A stretch of 64,000 nt of DNA, taken from NCBI RefSeq assembly GCF_022682495.2, contig NC_071392.1, positions 53,779,459 through 53,843,458 on the forward strand, given 5' to 3'. The DNA comes from Desmodus rotundus (taxonomy: Eukaryota > Chordata > Mammalia > Chiroptera > Phyllostomidae). This document shows positions 36,842-50,025 of the stretch, one piece after another. Every line of letters begins with the position of its first letter. The stretch's first letter is position 1. Under the pieces are notes generated by a model. That model ran no database searches, had not been told where the DNA came from, and saw only the letters and a program-made list of their open reading frames with translations. Position numbers and translations under genes: made by a program.

Positions 36842-37211
36842 TGTCTTAGTCAGTTAGGGCTACTAACAAGAACACAACAAACTGGGTGGCTTAAACAACA
36901 AACATTTATTTCTCATAGTTCTGGAGGCTGGAATTCCAAGATCAAGGTACCAACAGATCTGGTGTCTGGTGAAGCACTCTTCCTGATTCTCAGATATCCA
37001 TCTTCTCACAGTCTCCTCAGCTGGCAGAGAGCAGAAGGAAGAAGCCACTCTCTCATGACTCTTCATAGAAGGGCACTGCTTCCCTTCATGAGGGCTCTAC
37101 TCTCATGTCCTAAGCACCTTCCAAAGGTCCCGCTTCCTAAAACCATCGTCACCCTGGAGATTAGGGTTTCAACATGAATCTTGGAGGGACACAAACATTC
37201 AGTTCATAACA
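36842..37211 (-). mobile_element. Solo LTR of a MaLR (MST/MLT1-like) element
   Basis: 'tgtcttagtcagttagggc' to 'cattcagttcataaca' on the plus strand, with 'aaacatttatttctcatagt', 'ctggaggctggaattcc', 'ccttcatgagggctctac' and 'gattagggtttcaacatg'. Same family and orientation as 21,993-22,345, but each copy has its own indels. No internal sequence is present. Confidence 0.85.
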
Positions 37212-37606
37212 ATTATATTTACCACAGCTTCTTTGCTTGGTAAATAGGAATTTTAAATGATGAATCAAGATGCAGTATTCAAATTATTTTATACTGATTG
37301 CTAGGCCATCATCTTATAACTTTTAAGATATGCTGTTCATTAAAGAGAGAATACTAACAGAGAAGGAGTTTAGTGAGGTCTCAAAAACTATAGCCTACCT
37401 CCGTTTAGCAATTAATAATTTTATTTAAAAAAATGAGTCAGCTGTATTCCCCAGAGAAATAAAGCATATTGTATTTCATCAGACAGAGCTGGAGAGTGGC
37501 ATGGTATGGTATAAATAAGTTGATTTTTCCCCCATAGTCTGTTGTAGAATGTTGCACAAACCTCCTATAACATAATGCAGTGTGGAAGGGAAACTGCCAA
37601 TTACTA

Positions 37607-37644
37607 AGAGAGAGAGAGAGAGCGAGAGAGAGAGAGAGAGAGAG
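37607..37644. repeat. (AG)n microsatellite with one interruption
   Basis: About 38 bp of AG broken by a single 'cg' near 37,623. Confidence 0.95.
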
Positions 37645-40410
37645 TTAGTTTAAGATCATATAAAATGGTTTGAGTATACAACACTTATAAAGAAATGCTG
37701 GCCATAAAAAATGGAAGTACAGTATATTTGTTTCTTTTCTTATATTTGTTAGAACCACTAGTTATATCCTAACCTAGAAAAAAAAAGATGTCAAATCAAA
37801 CATTTCAACATTCAACCTCAGAGAATGATGGAGTATCTGAGCTGTGTTGGTGGGTCCCCCACAGGGCCCTTGCTATATAAAGGCTTCCCATCTCCCTAGA
37901 GTTAAATTTAGGAACAGACTTTAGAGGATGCTGCCACACCTTTATTATTTTTAAACCCTTGGGTTTTCCTGGTACTGGATCTTGGGAAGATCCCATAACT
38001 TTTTCAATGATCTGATGATAAACTCTTTTATATCACTTTCAACCATAAGATTTATCTAAAATGTAATTCATATGTCAATTACAGTAGAATCATAAAATCT
38101 CTGAACTTACTTTAAAATGAAATCCCCTATATCCCTTAGCCCAGGCCAACTTAAATTCAGAAGTCTGCAGCTTCTGAGTTTAGGGGCAGAGGCATGACAC
38201 AGAGCTGGCTTCTGTTCTATTTCCTCACTTGTCATTTGTACCCTACTCCGCTCTCCAATTACATGCTGGAAGAGGAAGTCAAGGAGAGTAGGGCAGAAAA
38301 AGCCTCACCTGACTGGAGTTGGGTGGCCTGGTGTAAACTTTCACTGGACTTGGAGATGGCTCAAAGCTGACCTTATTACATGCTTCTATGGATTGCACTA
38401 AGAGTCTCCCACTCAGAAAATCCTGTTGCAGGTCCCTTGGCTCAGACATTTCCTCTTTTGCCCCTGGCCAGTTGTCATTTATTCAGCCTTAGCCTCTGAA
38501 CCCAAAGATATGACAAATCCACCCTCTTTTCTTTGTTGTCTCCTTCAGACCTCTCTTATTAAGCTTGGGGGAAGGAGGAATGGCTAGAGGGTGTTATTAC
38601 AACAAATGCCACCATTCTTCAATATTTTCATACTCAAGTGGTACATGTTAAGGGTTACAAAACCAATTTTTCCACCTCTTCACAAACCCTACAAAGGTGG
38701 TCTGAAACCATAGCCACCTGTTATTTTGTGCTTAACCTTTGGGCCTTAACCAAAGCAGAGGCCAAAGTAATTCTGTTTTTATATTCTATAATGCATGTAA
38801 AAACTACATGGGGACTTAGATATTTAGCAGTGGTCAATTTGAGTATTTGGGAAATATCAGTTGTGTATAGAATTGTTTGAGTTATTCTTGCAACAATTAT
38901 TCCTTCAAATTTCAGCCCTTCACCTTTCTACCCCCTACCTTCCCCCCCAGCACTTTTCATCATGCTTTACAATTTTCTTCATATTCTATTCCTTCTTTTT
39001 GAAAGGAGGCATTTGACCATGTCAAGGGACATCATTGGGCATCTACCTTCCTATTGCCATATAGAAAACTATCCCAGTTATTATATTAAGAAATATTTTA
39101 TACTTTATGACACTTTCCATGGTGATATTATTTACTAATACTAATTATTGAAAACAAAATCAAAACAAGAAACAAAAGAAATATAACTACTTATTCTCAT
39201 TACCCCCCCAAAAAAGTTAAAAGATTTCTTGAGATTTGTCATATACTGAGTTAGTTGTCTCTAAAAACTGAGAGTTATGGTTCTGCTGTAGTTTCCCTTT
39301 AATCTCTCAGTTTCGCCTGCAGCCATGAAGCCAGCCTCAGAGCAGCCTCTTTCCAGCCTGCACTCCCAAAATGAAAACCATGTGTTTGTGCGGGGTTTTT
39401 TGTTTTCCTCTTGAAAGTTCTTCTTTATTATTTAATGAAACCATTTAGTAATGCATAGGTCTTAAATAATAGGGTTCACTTTGGCTGTTATCAATTAAGT
39501 CAGATCAACACAAACACTTGTTCTCAGAAGCAAATTTAACTCTGGACTTGTTTAAATCTGATCATAACACCCTGGAAGAAGTAAAAACTCTCTGAATTTT
39601 TGTAAGTCAAACTACACAGGACAATACATAAAAATATGTAATGAAATATTTAATACCTCCATAGCTCCCATCCATCCTTCCCTCCGTTCATAAGGGCAAT
39701 TTATCAATCTAAAATCCTATCTTGGCTAGTGTTACTTCTGACCATGGTTTAATTGTAGAAACAGCTAATTTACATTGGAGTTATATCAGACTCCTGAAAC
39801 AGAGACACAAATTACAGGTCTTTACACTGAATGAGCTGTGAAGATGAATCTGCCTTCTACCTGCAGGCAGTTAAGATTTCCTGTAAAAAAAAATTGCAAG
39901 GATATGACTTGGATAGTGAAAAATCACATTTTTATTTTTGTATTGAAACAGTATTTAAAAATAAAATAAAATTGCTCTTTTGTTTTAAAGCAGACCAGCC
40001 TAGTACAGATAAATCATTCTTAAGTATTTACTCATTCCATTTGTATAGCAAAGAATGAACAGTTTATAGCCAATGCAGCAAACAGAACAGATGTTAATGT
40101 GTAGGGTGGGATAAGGAAATTTTGCCATGGTGCCCTAATCTGTGTAATTATAAAGGACACTGGGCCTGCTTTTGCAGCCTTCTAAAACCCCTTTCCTTTC
40201 TTCCTGGCATCCCTTCACCTGCTTTTTAGGAATCTATTGACTGACTCTAAGATGAAAAGAATGTCATCCATGTTCCATTCACAAACTCTCCTTATTTCCC
40301 ATGAAACAAACAGACAAGTAAAAACCTCACCTCATTTCCCAGCAAGGATTCTCTCATTGAGAAAGTAAGTGAACTAAAATAATATACATTTGGATGTGAC
40401 TGACTCTCCC
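37645..40410. other. No gene recognised
   Basis: Unassigned AT-rich sequence with no clear recent transposon and no open frame above about 80 aa. Confidence 0.5.
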
Positions 40411-40414
40411 CTGA

Positions 40415-40975
40415 GCTCCAGATTTGTATATACCCATCTCTGAGCTGTGCATATCCCCTAGGATATATCTACCTACAGCAGCTCAAACTCAGTATGTCTG
40501 AAACTGAGTTTATCTTTGCCCCTCTGGCTGTGTTTTCTCTGTCAATGGATGCGCACAAGCATGTTATGAAGCACATAAGCAACTAAAAGGATAACCTACC
40601 CAGACTTTTCTTTGTCCCTGCCTCTCCATATTTAATCAGTCAAGGCCTAATTCCGCTCTTCACTGTATCTTCTACCTGATTCTTTTTGTTTCCCCCGACT
40701 TTCCCCATTTGACATTCTCACTGTCATTTCAATGGCAGAGCTCACAGGTCTGCTTGCAATTTCCTCAACCAGGCGGATATTGGTACATTCCCCACATGCT
40801 TGTTTAGCTGCTCCCACCTTCATATCTCCACTTGGCTTCTTCAGATTCCTCTCCATGTGGTCTTCCCCCTTCCTCTTAGACCACTGTTTACTTCTCTGTT
40901 CTTCTGTTGCTCTCCCAGTGTACATTGGTAAACAAGAGTTGAATTTTGTAGCACTTTTCATTGACAACTTCCCCC
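40415..40975 (+). repeat. L2 LINE fragment
   Basis: 'gagctccagatttgtatata', 'ctcaaactcagtatgtctg', 'aaactgagtttatctttgcc' and later 'tggtacattccccacatgc' and 'catatctccacttggcttc' match L2 body words in sense orientation. There is internal erosion around 40,560-40,640. Confidence 0.55.
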
Positions 40976-41432
40976 CACCCACTAGCTTGTTTTCTGAGGA
41001 GAGAAATTTTTTCGTACCTATCTGACTGCCATTAGTGCTAGGACAGAACAGCTGCTCATCAAGTGTCAGTTGAGTGCACTGGCTGGAGGTGGATATTGTA
41101 AATGATGTCCTTTGGAACTCAGTTGCTGAGCTGGGTGTCTGTGTGTAGGGGGGGATCAGTTATTCCTTATATTAGCATATTGTCCTGGTGCGCTCTCAGT
41201 AAATTTCTGTGGAATTTTTGTGAAAAGGCTTTCTAGCCCTGCTCAGTAATCCTTCCTCCCTGAATTTAGTGGACCGGATGAATGGTTCAAGCATTGAAGA
41301 ACCATAGTTTTTAATTTACTGGGTCCTATTATTTATTACAGTGACTGAAGCAGAGGTCAGTCAGTCTGGGAGCCAAAACTACTGATTGACATTTTCACAC
41401 CTAAAACTAGAATCCTTTCATATGCTTTAAAC

Positions 41433-41944
41433 CAGGGCCCTCAATCCCCAGTCCACCAGTCTGTGACTTTTTAGGAATAGGGTCACACAGCAGGAGGTGA
41501 GCTGCGGGCCAGCAAGTGAAGCTTCATCTTGTATTAACAGCCAATTAACAGCCACCCCCTATTGCTCTGAGCTCTGCCTCCTGTCAGATCAGCAGTGGCA
41601 TTAGATTTTCATTGGAGTACAAACCCTACTGTGAACTTACATGCAAAGGATCTAGGTTGCATACTCCTTATGAGAATCTAATACCTGGTGGTCTGAGGTG
41701 GAGCTGAGGCAGTGACGCTTGCACTGGGGAGTGGCTGCCAATACAGATCATTAGCAGAGATTACACTACACAGAGAACATAATAAATCAGTTGCTTGCAG
41801 ACTCATATCAAAACCCTTTCAGTGAGTGGCAAGTGACAATTAAGCTACATCTGGTGGCAGGATATAAAGCCCCCCACCCCCATCCATGGAAAAACTATCT
41901 TTCACAAAACCAGTCCCTGGTGCCAAAAAGGTTGGGGACCACTG
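41433..41944 (-). mobile_element. hAT DNA transposon, 512 bp, with perfect 8-bp duplication
   Basis: Ends are 'cagggccctcaatccccag' (left) and the reverse complement of the right end, 'cagtggtccccaacc', i.e. CAGNGG-type hAT termini. The exact 8-bp target duplication 'ctttaaac' flanks it (41,425-41,432 and 41,945-41,952). Internal words such as 'gaggtgagctgcgggcc', 'ctgcctcctgtcagatcagc' and 'tatgagaatctaatacc' belong to a known mammalian hAT family whose sense strand begins 'cagtggtccccaac'. There is no transposase frame, so it is non-autonomous or internally deleted. Confidence 0.9.
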
Positions 41945-42004
41945 CTTTAAACATGACTTCAAAACCTTAACCTAGGCCAAAGTCTACAAATCATTTCTAC
42001 AAGT

Positions 42005-42075
42005 TCAATTAATCAATTAATGAAAATTTATTAAATGCTTATTGTGTTTAAGACACTGAAATAATAGAGATTACT
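42005..42075 (-). repeat. Possible L2/MIR3 terminal fragment
   Basis: 'tttattaaatgcttattgtgtttaagacactg'-type sequence resembles the antisense L2 terminal region. It is short and diverged. Confidence 0.35.
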
Positions 42076-42584
42076 AATGTTGAAATGCAATAGGGTTTAA
42101 ATGTGATGTTTAAATCTAAATGTGAATAAAATTCAATACATATTATTAAGTTAATTGACTAATTAATTTGTGAAAAACTAATTTTCAAGTTTATTAAATA
42201 TTTAAATTTAAAATATAATAGAAAAAATACAAGTGAATATTTATTAAATAAAATTAGAGAAATCATGAGCATGACACCTAAAGAAGAGAGAATTTGACTA
42301 TATAAAAACTAAAATCATCTGTGTATCTATTAAACACAGGCACATATATAAAGCCATACCATATTTTATAGCATTTCAGACATTGATTATATGATACAAT
42401 ACTATATTACAGTATCAGTAAGAAAGGGAAAAAATAACAAACCACTAGTTAAACTATGATATGCCATTAATTGTTAAATGTGACTCCATCTTAAGGATGT
42501 TAAAATGTATGTGCCTCTTGGCATCAGGAAGTGTGCTAGCAACTAGAAAGAAACAATATGACAGAAAAATGTCATCTACTCAGT

Positions 42585-43140
42585 TTTAGCGGGACTGCAA
42601 TTTTGTACAAATCTTTCTGGATGCAATTTAGCAGTTATATATCAACATTTATAAAACATGCATCCTTTGACCCACAAATCTTATTTCTTGGACTTCACGC
42701 TGAGGAAATAATCAAGAATGTGTGGTAAGATTAAGCTACATATTTTCTCATTACCATAATATTTATAAAACCAAAACATTGGAATAATTTAAATGTTCAC
42801 AATCAGTGATTGCTTAAACAAATTATAGCATATCCATACCAGGGCATCGTTTCCAATCATTAAAAATGATGCTGTCGATGAAGATAAATTAGCATGGAAA
42901 GAACTTTACTGCTTGTTTTCATTCTGTTTCTTCAAAACAAATATCTATAGATATGGTTATAGATATGTAGATAGGAATGTTGAAAAAAAGCTGGAAGTAA
43001 ATTTATATTAGAGATGGTTACTGAGGGAGGTGCCATATAAGAATTTTATTTTCCTCTTTTTTATTTCTATGTTTTAGTTTTAAAATAGATATAATCTATA
43101 ATAGCATGATAATTATTTTCTATTTAAAATGGAAATCATG
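42585..43140 (+). repeat. Old L1 (L1M-type) 3' end
   Basis: Sense-strand words 'tcctttgacccacaaatc', 'cacgctgaggaaataatc', 'ggaataatttaaatgttcac', 'attatagcatatccatacc', 'cattaaaaatgatgctg' and 'agcatggaaagaactt' follow the ORF2 end and 3'UTR of ancient mammalian L1. Opposite in strand to the younger L1 and HAL1 copies. Confidence 0.7.
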
Positions 43141-44150
43141 ACTTTATAGATTTAAGGGATTATTTGACATATTATGGGGCTAATACAAATACAAATTATT
43201 GAAATAAAATTATGAACTCTGCCCTTGATATTGGTCATTTGTATAAAATCATATTTCATGCAAAGTAATGAATATTCTAGTATAATGACTAGATTTTTCC
43301 TGTTTTATTGTTATTTTGATGTATAAGTCAAGTTTGTATTTGTTGCTCATATGTGTATTCAGACACAAGTTTGTAAAACCAAGTTCAACAAAATTTTGTG
43401 GAATATTTCAGAAGCAATTCTTGAGAACTAATCAGGCACTTAAAAATTAATAAGTATTCCATGTAAGCTGACCTTGAGTGTCACATTTTAACATCTGTTT
43501 TTCATGTTGTGATGCTTATTTGAGATCTGGTATTATTAAGTAATGAGGAAAATATCTGACTTTTATCATAGGTAACAGGGCAGTAACTGGAGACCGAAGA
43601 GTCAACATTTTTTGTCTATATAATGTAATATAAATAAAGTCATGACATAATGGCTGTAGCCTTCATCCATCAAGCATCTATACATTTTTTTGCTGATAAA
43701 TGAACTGCTAGGCTTTCTGACTCATTTAATCATAGTCCAATAAAAGGAGAGAAACAACTTTTGGCCTTCCATTTAAAGTTGCTATCAGCAGTGTGCAGTT
43801 TTAGGTATGTACATAAACATTTTTAAGTGATTCTGCAGTGGCATTTGTTTTTTCAGTGAAAGAACGTTGAGCATTTTAAATAATACTTACTGAAATGGAT
43901 TCCACATACTTGTGTCTCAGCCAGTGTCCACACTATTGCCACAAACTCTGGGAACAAGTTCTTACAATATTAGAGTCTAGAAAACATTTATTTTTAGTCT
44001 TTCTTCCCAAAGACTATATAATGTAAAAATTTAAAAACCTCACAGATATTAAAGGAGACAACTTTGAAAAGGTGATTGAATATAGTTGTTTCAGCTATTA
44101 ACGTTGATCTGGAGTTTGGTTTTGGGTTGTTTTTTTTTTTTGAGATTCAT
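43141..44150. other. No gene recognised
   Basis: AT-rich unique sequence. Confidence 0.5.
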
Positions 44151-44159
44151 ATGCAGCAT

Positions 44160-44500
44160 TCCTAAAATGTAAATTTCATCATGTTTAAACTTTTTAGTTT
44201 CTCTCCATTGTACTTAGAATAAATTCCAAGCCCCTAATATAGCTTAGAAAACCACCCATGACCTGGCACTTACCAACCTCCCTGAGCTCTTCTTTCCCTA
44301 CCATTCCTTTCCCATTCCAACCTGCTCCAGCAGTGTTTCCTTCAGGGCACTGGCTATACCCTGCTCTCTGATATATTGACCTTTGCTTGTGCTGTTCTTT
44401 CTGAAGCCATCTGGACATTTTTTCTCTTCCCTGGTCTTCTTCAATCCTGTTTGTCACAATCTAGTTCTCACTGTTTTCCAGGCTGTTTACCTTATCCCTT
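44160..44500 (+). repeat. L2 LINE fragment
   Basis: 'agaataaattccaagcccc', 'cacccatgacctggcactt', 'cctgctccagcagtgtttcc' and 'acctttgcttgtgctgttc' follow sense L2. A (CCT)n-rich tract follows at 44,527-44,572. Confidence 0.75.
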
Positions 44501-44526
44501 ATTTATTCTTCACCTCCCCTTACCCT

Positions 44527-44572
44527 TCCTCCTCCTCCTCCTCCTCCTCTTCCTCCTTTTTCTTCTTCACTC
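44527..44572. repeat. (CCT)n / CT-rich simple repeat
   Basis: Seven uninterrupted CCT units, then degenerate CT-rich sequence. Confidence 0.9.
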
Positions 44573-44599
44573 TCCTGCTGCTCTGGCTCTGAGGTGTTT

Positions 44600-47500
44600 G
44601 CATTAAGTCACTTTCTGCATTCCTAACTCTGACTGTACTGAGGAACTTTTGGTTCTACTTGTTTTTCCCATTTTGATCCCTTTGCAATATACTGATCTGT
44701 GGCCAGCACTGAAGAGCCACATGTCAAGGAACTTCAAAATGTGTGGGATCTCTACAAGCCACCAACTAAAAAACAACAAAACTGAAAACTGTGTCAGGAA
44801 AAGCTCACAACAGAAAATCCAAAGGCAGAATGAGGTTGAGAACTGGGTGAACACAGGAAGAATTGGGATAAATAATTGGCAGGTATTCACAAAGCTATAG
44901 GATAAAAATGTCACATCTCTTGGAACATTACTTTTATATAATGGAGCAACATTAAATGTCATTTTTTAACCCATAGCTGTGGAATCAAATGCAAAATTTG
45001 AATACAGTTTTAGGATAAATCACGAGATTACAAAGAAATTTTATACATGGTCAGACCTTTAAGCTTTTCCCCCAAATCTCTGAGGAATCTCTATTCACTC
45101 TTCTATTTTGGACCTTTCAGCAGACATGAGTGAGAAGGAGAGTCTATAGTATTTCTCAGGCTCCTGCCAGCTAAAACAAGAGATTTTATTAAAAAAATAA
45201 AAAGATTAGTGTAACATGTTAAATGTGATCTTTCTTTACAGTAGTAGTCTGCTTCTTTGAGAAAGTAAAATACTAACCTTATTGTGACCAAATACTGCCT
45301 ATCTGTACATTCTATTTTTGCATCTTGAATATATGTATATATCTTGTATTAAAACACATCTTTTATGTATCATCTTTGAAATAGGACAAGAAACTACATG
45401 GAGTTTTGAAAACATGAAGGAAGCTCTATAGCATGTTACATAAAAGATTTTGAAACAGACCTGTATTTTCTCTCTGTATTTATGATAATAGGAATTTTTT
45501 TCCCGGTCTTCATGAACCTGAGCTTACAAAAGAACAGCTAAGGTTAATTTTTCCAAATACTCAAACAATGAGTCTGGTGACAGTAATTGGGACTTTTGAT
45601 GTGCCCACCACAGTGACTTATTTATGCAAGAGCCCTAAAAGTTGTTAAGTTCTGGAGCCAGTCTGAAGCAGCTCTTTTTACTTTGAGGATGTATTGATGG
45701 ATTGAAGCAGAACACAAACCATCACTATCTGTCAGTTACTGTGTAAATGAGAACCCCTTGATTAAAAAAAGTGAGGGGTAAATCCTGGTACTGGGAGATA
45801 CTACACCAGATCAGTACAAAATAAGACTACCGTTTTGTCCTATGACTCATCGAGGTGGCACTCATTTAGGTTGCATTTTTTTTTCATCTCCTTAGAGGTA
45901 TTATGGACTTTCTTAACGTGAGTTATAGTTGAACCCTTTCAATAGCTTTCTGTCTATAGCAGGGGTAGCAGATAAGTAGTACCATCAGTGCATCTCACTG
46001 TGAGACATAATGATGAAATGCTGCAATGCATGGAATTTTATTGGGGGCTGCAATTTAATAAACGGTGCGCTATCTCTAGGTCAGTTCTAGTCCAGATCAG
46101 TCGCTACCATCTGTCACCAAGCTACAGCCAACTGGCAGCTCGTTAGTGGCCATTGTGAACGCCATTAGTAATTTCAGCTCATTTCTTAATTAATGGACAT
46201 ACCTATGCACAGAACATTCCATGATTGACCATTTTCTTAAGCAGCTTTATTTTGTTCCTATAACCTGCATTTTCTTTGCCTCTGAAGAGTGTCTTCTTGT
46301 TTGCATTTGCTACAGTAGGGATAAAGTTTCTTCTATCCCTATTTATGCATATGTGTACAATCTATGAAGGAATGGTAGCTTTGACACTTTGCTTTCTATA
46401 GCTTGAAGTAAAAAATATGATTCTCAATGAGACTTCTAGAGTTGGAAGCAAAGCATTTTAACACTATCTTATCATGAGGGATTTGAGTATTGCATAGGTA
46501 TTCTGGACCCAGATAAAAACAGGTGTGGTAGAAGTCTTTGAAAAAGAAAACCTTCATTTAAAAAATCCATTTAAATATGAAGAAAAGAATTGAAAATACT
46601 TATGCATTTAAAATATATAAATATTTATATATTTATATAATGACTCCATTTAAATATGAAGTCTTTGACCAAGAAAACCTTCATAAAATCCATTTAAATA
46701 TGAAGAAAACTGGCTTGTGTTGGGGGGCATTTCACAATTAGTTCATATTCTAGCTGAACAATTTTATCCACCACAAATTGACAAAGTGAAGTACTTCCTC
46801 TTTTTCAATTGCCAACAAGCGCATTTTGCTACCAGTAAATTCTCCTAAATAATAAGCTCCACAAATAACACCAATAGATAAAAACATTAAATATAAAAAG
46901 GCTTAAAGCTGTGTACACAAAACAAGCATGCAGCTCTTTAATTTAAAGAAATCCTAGATCACTCATACTATAATGTAGTAAAGAAAGTCTCCTGGCTGAG
47001 TCATAGTCTTGATCAATTTTTGTATAATAAATACCCATATAATCAAGTGAAAATAGACCTGGATGTAGTACTCAGCCATTCCCATGGTGTGATAATATAG
47101 CTTATTTAAATGCTTCTTAGGAATGTTAGCTCATTCACTGAGAAAACAGTTTTAGACCAAATATAGTCAGTTCCAAGAAGTCAAACCAGTTGCATGAAGA
47201 TGAATTTTTTCATTTCACCACTGGTTGTTTTGAAATTACATTGACACAGAGGTAAGCTGTAATGAGCATTCTAAAACCACGTTCTTTATGCATTCTAGAT
47301 ATAGTGGTCCTCAAGAATCACTGATGAATCTGCATTCTCTTAAGAGGCTTGTGGTTGTCCAACAGGACATTTTAGAGGTGGGAGCAGAGGGGTACTCTTG
47401 TACAGATAATGTGAAGATTCCAGGTTTGGGTGGTGGCAAAGGGCCAGAGAGTATTCTGCTCCCCACTACTTTGTGCGCAGAATTTTCACTCTTTGTGCAG

Positions 47501-49275
47501 TTGTTGAATCTGGAACGCAGGCTATGTACAAATCTACTGCCAAAGCAAGACTTTCTCCTTATAAGGAATTAACTTCATGAGGAAATTAAGTCCAATTCAG
47601 GGGTTAAGCCTTTATTTTGTACACAAGCCTTGCTGATGGCTCTATTTTAACATGTAGCATTAGAAGAGGCAACTGTGCTGAGGATGTCACTCTCAGTGAC
47701 TAACCACATAAGAGCTGCTTCTTCCATTGCAGTCAGTGAATGCTGGGCAAGACTTAGTGATTTATTCATTGATTCCTCCATCCAATGAATGAGATGAACA
47801 GAAGTTAAGGAAAAATTAAACCCCTGTTTTCATGCTGCTTTCAAACCACCAGAACTCATGGGCATGGGTGTGAGAACAGTGCACCAAAGTTTAAATCCAA
47901 ACTGAATGTGTCAGATTCCTGGCAGGTTAGCACAGACATAGTGAGCTAGTGTCTATTTCTGAGGTGTTTTGGTGTTAGCCTTGCTTAAACCAGCAGTGAT
48001 TATGTTGGCACTCAAGTCACAAGTCAATACAATTAAAAAAAAATCCTCTTAGTGTTGTTAAAGACTCTTCCAGCCAACCTAAAACAAATCACAAAACCCC
48101 AAAACATACTATTTAATATCTAGCACGCAGGAAACCTGTCAAAACAGATCATTTAGTTCTCTTTCTTAGAAAGTCAACATACTGAAGTGTATTGGTTCAG
48201 AGAGGAGAGGTATTGTGAAAATCATAATATGTATTTTAATAGTCTTGTACACTTTACAAAACTGTTGCTCATCTATCTATCACACTAATGAAGCTAGAGA
48301 AAAGTAGGTGTTCCCAAGAGATGCTTGACTCCCAAAAGCTCAAATGTGTAAGTCTACATTTATTTGACTGTATCCATTCAGATAAATCATGTAATAACTA
48401 GTTTTTCTTGTTGGAAGAGCATGTATTTTATAGCAAAGTTTTAGTTTGCTGAGTCCCCTGTATTTGAATGTAGCCTAAAACTAAAAAAAAGTTATGCATT
48501 GGAAGTAGAGAATTCCCACTAAATTACATCAAAATGTAAATCTCACCCAGATGTAGATTTGGAAGATGGGTGGCCAAATATTTTTGTTTACAAGTTTTAT
48601 TCTTAAGGATTCAAATTTCTTAGAGGGAGTTGGCATATACATAAATAAATGTCAGTTTAGAAACACATCATTAGGAAATATGGATTAATAACACTATTTC
48701 AGGGACATGTCCAAAAGAGATGACTGACTGACACATTATTAAACATCATGTGTGTGTGAAAGAAAATTTCTCTTAGTTTAAATATAGAAGAAATTGGTAA
48801 ATAACTCTTGAACATATATATTTCCTCCCTAACCTGAATTGCTGTGTTCCTACTTCATGTTTCCTACCACATGTTTTTAATGTGCCCTTTCAGGTGAAAT
48901 ATCCTCACCTCCTTTTTTTGGCCAATAAAATGTCCATGTGACATATGGAGGTGACATCCTTCAATATAATAGAGTTATTTATCAATTGTATAAATCATAA
49001 ACAACATTGACCACCTGAAATGAATCTACCAACAGTGCTGTTGAAAGTGATTTGCTTCTGAGATCAGCTAGCTTGGGATCCAAATACAGAATGCAAACTG
49101 GCAGAGTTTTCTATAAGACGATTGCAACTTCTAACTAAATGAAATGATAAAATGTTTCTGAACCACTGTGTAAAAATTGGGGAGTCATACCTCTTCATCA
49201 GGAATGTTTCCATGAGGTTGGACCTTAAGCACTTACCTAGCATGGGATATGAGAAGATCAATTTTAGAAGGAGGT
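44600..49275. other. Repeat-poor unique region, no gene recognised
   Basis: About 4.7 kb with no young transposon that I can recognise, the longest such stretch in the window. No exon is supported. It contains an imperfect duplication (46,531-46,709) and a homeodomain-type 'ttaattaatgg' at 46,186-46,196. It could hold conserved regulatory DNA, but conservation cannot be seen from one sequence. Confidence 0.5.
46531..46709 (+). repeat. Imperfect direct duplication, ~55-bp unit, spaced ~127 bp
   Basis: A block starting 'gaagtctttg', with 'aagaaaaccttcat' and 'aaaatccatttaaatatgaa', lies at 46,531-46,586 and again at 46,658-46,709 with small indels. A short 'ccatttaaatatgaag' echo lies just before the second copy (about 46,646). 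The spacer is AT-rich. Confidence 0.85.
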
Positions 49276-49279
49276 TGAT

Positions 49280-49435
49280 GATCTGAAATCTTGGTTCTAT
49301 CACTTCTTTTTGACTTTTGAAAATCACTTCATTTCTTTGACGTTCAGCTTCCCTGACAGTTGGTGCATAAGAAGAAGGTCTCACTATGAGAAGAGATGAT
49401 GACTTGTGAGTCATTGGCACAGTGCCAGGCAATAG
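49280..49435 (+). repeat. Possible MIR SINE fragment
   Basis: 'tgaaatcttggttctatcac', 'aaaatcacttcatttctttg' and 'ttggcacagtgccaggcaat' resemble sense MIR landmarks. The 166-aa minus-strand frame at 49,064-49,564 crosses this and a poly(A) tract and is not credible as a gene. Confidence 0.5.
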
Positions 49436-50025
49436 TGGTGTTGGCAATGGCAATGGCAATCTCTTCGTCTCTGTCTCTCCCCTTCCCAGCAGGAATAGCA
49501 GTTGCTGCTTTTTCTTTTCCTTTGCTTCTATTAGCAGATAGATTAAAAAAAAAAAAAAAAGCACAGATACTTCACCTGATCATTGGCCAGGTGAATGATT
49601 TACTCTTTGGGATGTCCTGCTTCCTTGAAGTCACAGTTCTCTGAAAGAAAATGAGCCTTGTTTTGATTTAAAAAGAAGACTTTCTGATTCTTATTTTTGG
49701 AAATGGACTCTTACTTCTGATTCTGACTTTCAATTAACTCACAAAACCGCAGGAAATCACTAACTAATTTGGTTTTTAAGACTAACTTTTTGATGAAAAA
49801 ACTAAACTTTAATAGAAACATTACTTATCTTACATACTTCATCCCATTAATTCAAATACATAGTTGGGGTATGGAGCCCTTAAGCTGTACAAACTGCAAT
49901 TGTCTAGTTGCTGTTTATATCTCTAAGACAAGGACGTTACTCTCCTTTGCGCCCAGTATCTTTCATACAATAGAGACTTGATAGCTGTTGCTGAATCAAC
50001 AAATGGATCAATATTTATACATGGG

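Noticed and set aside
49064..49564. Minus-strand open frame of 166 aa, the longest outside known elements besides the L1 ORF2 pieces
   Set aside because: It begins in a poly(A)/(T) tract and crosses MIR-like sequence; no domain, no exon-like boundaries and low-complexity start.
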